Shown piece after piece: positions 61,021 to 64,000 of a stretch of DNA of 64,000 nucleotides. The stretch lies in NCBI GenBank assembly GCA_946800325.1, contig CAMPEJ010000002.1, positions 744,001-808,000 on the forward strand. The letters are read 5' to 3'. The translations under genes were made by a program, and so were the position numbers. Source of the stretch: Luzula sylvatica (taxonomy: Eukaryota > Streptophyta > Magnoliopsida > Poales > Juncaceae). Position 1 is the stretch's first letter. Every line of letters begins with the position of its first letter. The notes under the pieces were generated by a model. The model saw only the letters and a list, made by a program, of their open reading frames with translations, had not been told where the DNA came from and made no database searches.

Positions 61021-64000
61021 GATACGATTCAAATGATCTCAAAATACGTTATTTGAACTCCCCAAAGCATAAACAGATTGTTTTGAATCGAAAAACAAAT
61101 TTTCGTAGTGTTTGTAAATTTTGGTGAAATGTTATGTGGTACAAGATACGATTCAAATGATCTCAAAATACGTTATTTGAACTCCCCAAAGCATAAACAA
61201 ATTGTTTTGAATCGAAAAACAAACTTTCTTAGTGTTTGTAAATTTTGGTAAAATGTTATGTGGTAAAAGATACGATTCAAATGATCTCAAAATAAGTTAT
61301 TTGAACTACCCAAAGCATAAACAGATTGTTTTGAATCGAAAAACAAACTTTCTTAGTGTTTGTAAATTTTGGTGAAATGTTATGTGGTAAAAGATACGAT
61401 TCAAATGATCTCAAAATAAGTTATTTGAACTACCCAAAGCATAAACAGATTGTTTTGAATCGAAAAACAAACTTTCTTAGTGTTTGTAAATTTTGGTGAA
61501 ATGTTATGTGGTAAAAGATACGATTCAAATGATCTCAAAATACGTTATTTGAACTCCCCAAAGCATAAACAGATTGTTTTGAATCGAAAAACAAACTTTC
61601 TTAGTGTTTAAAATTTTGGTGAAATGTTATGTAGTAAAAGATACGATTCAAATGATCTCAAAATACGTTATTTGAACTCCGCAAAGCATAAACAGATTGT
61701 TTTGAATCGAAAAACAAACTTTCTTAGTGTTTGTAAATTTTGGTGAAATGTTATGTGGTAAAAGATACGATTCGAATGATCTAAAAATATGTTATTTGAA
61801 CTCCCCAAAGCATAAACAAATTGTTTTGAATCGAAAAACAAACTTTCTTAGTGTTTGTAAATTTTGGTAAAATGTTATGTGGTAAAAGATACGATTCAAA
61901 TGATCTCAAAATATGTTATTTGAACTACCCAAAGCATAAACAGATTGTTTTGAATAGAAAAACAAACTTTCTTAGTGTTTGTAAATTTTGGTGAAATGTT
62001 ATGTGGTAAAAGATACGATTCAAATGATCTCAAAATACGTTATTTGAACTCCCCAAAGCATAAACAGATTGTTTTGAATCGAAAAACAAACTTTCTTAGT
62101 GTTTGTAAATTTTGGTGAAATGTTATGTGGTAAAAGATACGATTCGAATGATCTAAAAATATGTTATTTGAACTCCCCAAAGCATAAACAAATTGTTTTG
62201 AATCGAAAAACAAACTTTCGTAGTGTTTGTAAATTTTGGTGAAATGTTATGTAGTAAAAGATACGATTCCAATGATCTCAAAATACGTTATTTGAACTCC
62301 CCAAAGCATAAACAAATTGTTTTGAATCGAAAAACAAACTTTCTTAGTGTTTGTAAATTTTGGTAAAATGTTATGTGGTAAAAGATACGATTCGAATGAT
62401 CTAAAAATATGTTATTTGAACTCCCCAAAGCATAAACAAATTGTTTTGAATCGAAAAACAAACTTTCTTAGTGTTTGTAAATTTTGGTGAAATGTTATGT
62501 AGTAAAAGATACGATTCAAATGATCTCAAAATACGTTATTTGAACTCCCCAAAGCATAAACAGATTGTTTTGAATCGAAAAACAAACTTTCTTAGTGTTT
62601 GTAAATTTTGGTGAAATGTTATGTGGTAAAAGATACGATTCGAATGATCTAAAAATACGTTATTTGAACTCCCCAAAGCATAAACAGATTGTTTTGAATC
62701 GAAAAACAAACTTTCTTAGTGTTTGTAAATTTTGGTGAAATGTTATGTGGTAAAAGATACGATTCGAATGATCTAAAAATATGTTATTTGAACTCCCCAA
62801 AGCATAAACAAATTGTTTTGAATCGAAAAACAAACTTTCGTAGTGTTTGTAAATTTTGGTGAAATGTTATGTAGTAAAAGATACGATTCCAATGATCTCA
62901 AAATACGTTATTTGAACTCCCCAAAGCATAAACAAATTGTTTTGAATCGAAAAACAAACTTTCTTAGTGTTTGTAAATTTTGGTAAAATGTTATGTGGTA
63001 AAAGATACGATTCGAATGATCTAAAAATATGTTATTTGAACTCCCCAAAGCATAAACAAATTGTTTTGAATCGAAAAACAAACTTTCTTAGTGTTTGTAA
63101 ATTTTGGTGAAATGTTATGTAGTAAAAGATACGATTCAAATGATCTCAAAATACGTTATTTGAACTCCCCAAAGCATAAACAGATTGTTTTGAATCGAAA
63201 AACAAACTTTCTTAGTGTTTGTAAATTTTGGTGAAATGTTATGTGGTAAAAGATACGATTCGAATGATCTAAAAATACGTTATTTGAACTCCCCAAAGCA
63301 TAAACAAATTGTTTTGAATCGAAAAACAAACTTTCTTAGTGTTTGTAAATTTTGGTAAAATGTTATGTGGTAAAAGATACGATTCAAATGATCTCAAAAT
63401 ACGTTATTTGAACTACCCAAAGCATAAACAGATTGTTTTGATTCGAAAAACAAACTTTCTTAGTGTTTGTAAATTTTGGTGAAATGTTATGTGGTAAAAG
63501 ATACGATTCAAATGATCTCAAAATACGTTATTTGAACTCCCCAAAGCATAAACAGATTGTTTTGAATCGAAAAACAAACTTTCTTAGTGTTTAAAATTTT
63601 GGTGAAATGTTATGTAGTAAAAGATACGATTCAAATGATCTCAAAATACGTTATTTGAACTCCCCAAAGCATAAACAGATTGTTTTGAATCGAAAAACAA
63701 ACTTTCTTAGTGTTTGTAAATTTTGGTGAAATGTTATGTCGTAAAAGATACGATTCAAATGATCTCAAAATACGTTATTTGAACTCCCCAAAGCATAAAC
63801 AGATTGTTTTGAATCGAAAAACAAACTGTCTTAGTGTTTACAATTTTGGTGAAATGTTATGTAGTAAAAGATACGATTCAAATGATCTCAAAATACGTTA
63901 TTTGAACTCCCCAAAGCATAAACAGATTGTTTTTAATCGAAAAACAAACTTTCTTAGTGTTTGTAAATTTTGGTGAAATGTTATGTCGTAAAAGATATGA
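61020..64000. repeat. Return to left-side monomer types, with 5-mer duplication (620 bp)
   Basis: Types common before 48 kb (CTACCC, GATTCCAATG, TTTAAAATTTT, GATTCGAATG with CTAAAAATATG) resume here. One monomer with AATAAGTTAT and CTACCC is doubled at 61291 and 61415. GATTCCAATG at 62265 and 62885 with matching neighbours shows a five-monomer, 620-bp tandem duplication over about 62.1-63.3 kb. The window ends inside a GTCGTAAAAG monomer, so the array continues. Confidence 0.82.

Larger units (their letters stand above)
1..64000. repeat. Satellite DNA array, 124-bp monomer, fills the window
   Basis: Every stretch I read is a head-to-tail copy of one 124-bp unit. Taking the unit start at ACAGATTG, copies begin at 1, 125 and so on to the end with no foreign sequence between them. 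Consensus landmarks by monomer position are TTTGAATCG at 10-18, the A-rich run at 19-27, TTAGTGTTTG near 33-42, GGTGAAATG at 51-59, TACGATTCAAATGATC at 75-90, ATACGTTATTTGAACT at 96-111 and CCCCAAAGCATAA at the end. Base composition is about 29% GC. Copies differ by a limited set of recurrent point variants that define sub-families. There is no gene, RNA gene, promoter or terminator I can support, so the window is gene-free. Established knowledge: megabase-scale satellites of 100-200 bp monomers are typical of eukaryotic heterochromatin. The family and host are not recognised. Confidence 0.99.

Noticed and set aside
1..64000. CRISPR array
   Set aside because: There is no alternation of constant repeat and unique spacer. 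The whole 124-bp unit is conserved and no cas genes are present.
1..64000. Tandem 5S rRNA or tRNA-derived repeat, suggested by unit size and TTCGAAT in some monomers (B-box-like)
   Set aside because: TTCGAAT is a sub-family variant without the flanking GG and CC of a B box, no A box lies at the right distance, and the 29% GC unit shows no 5S or cloverleaf structure.
1..64000. Telomeric repeats, retrotransposon fragments or G-quadruplex runs
   Set aside because: I saw no TTAGGG- or TTTAGGG-like tandem motif, no poly-G runs, and no departure from the satellite long enough to be a transposon.

Overview
The whole 64 kb window is one uninterrupted tandem array of an AT-rich satellite with a basic repeat of 124 bp. 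The array is in phase from base 1 and still running at base 64,000, so neither edge is in view. Dividing window length by period gives about 516 monomers. All lie in the same orientation, and I saw no transposon, gene, RNA gene, CRISPR array or non-satellite spacer between them. The consensus monomer is about 29% GC (20 G and 16 C by hand count) and carries three CpG sites and one GATC site. An array this long and regular suggests eukaryotic constitutive heterochromatin (centromeric, pericentromeric, subtelomeric or B/sex chromosome). I do not recognise the family and cannot name the organism.

Layout. The array is a mosaic of duplicated monomer blocks, all whole multiples of the monomer. At 0-4 kb there are 5-mer (619 bp) and 9-mer (1,115 bp) duplications. 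At 4.2-10 kb there are a 10-mer (1,238 bp), a 4-mer (496 bp) and a 9-mer (1,116 bp, about three copies). At 12.3-16.5 kb a 17-mer (2,106 bp) is duplicated, and its copies also match 4-7.6 kb at offsets of 8,053, 6,815 and 8,921 bp. At 22-32.5 kb is a mosaic with a very young 14-mer duplication (1,733 bp). At 34-44.4 kb are 9-mer and 19-mer (1,115 and 2,354 bp) duplications. At 48.2-61 kb is a distinct domain with an 11-mer higher-order repeat (1,363 bp) and then a 15-mer higher-order repeat (1,860 bp). At 61-64 kb the array returns to the monomer types of the left side, with a 5-mer (620 bp) duplication.

Length variants mark history. A 123-bp class has lost one base at a fixed site. Five 132-bp monomers share one complex +8 rearrangement, two 100-bp monomers share a 23-bp deletion, and one 125-bp monomer has an extra A. 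The short open frames of 62-129 codons on both strands are by-products of these lengths: 123 and 132 are divisible by three and 124 is not. I annotate no coding genes.

The points most worth a second look are the nested duplications with shared private variants, the isolated 48-61 kb domain, the spread of the 132-bp monomer, the 9-bp inverted repeat built into each monomer, and near-helical phasing of A/T tracts. I found no protein-based or RNA-based system here.
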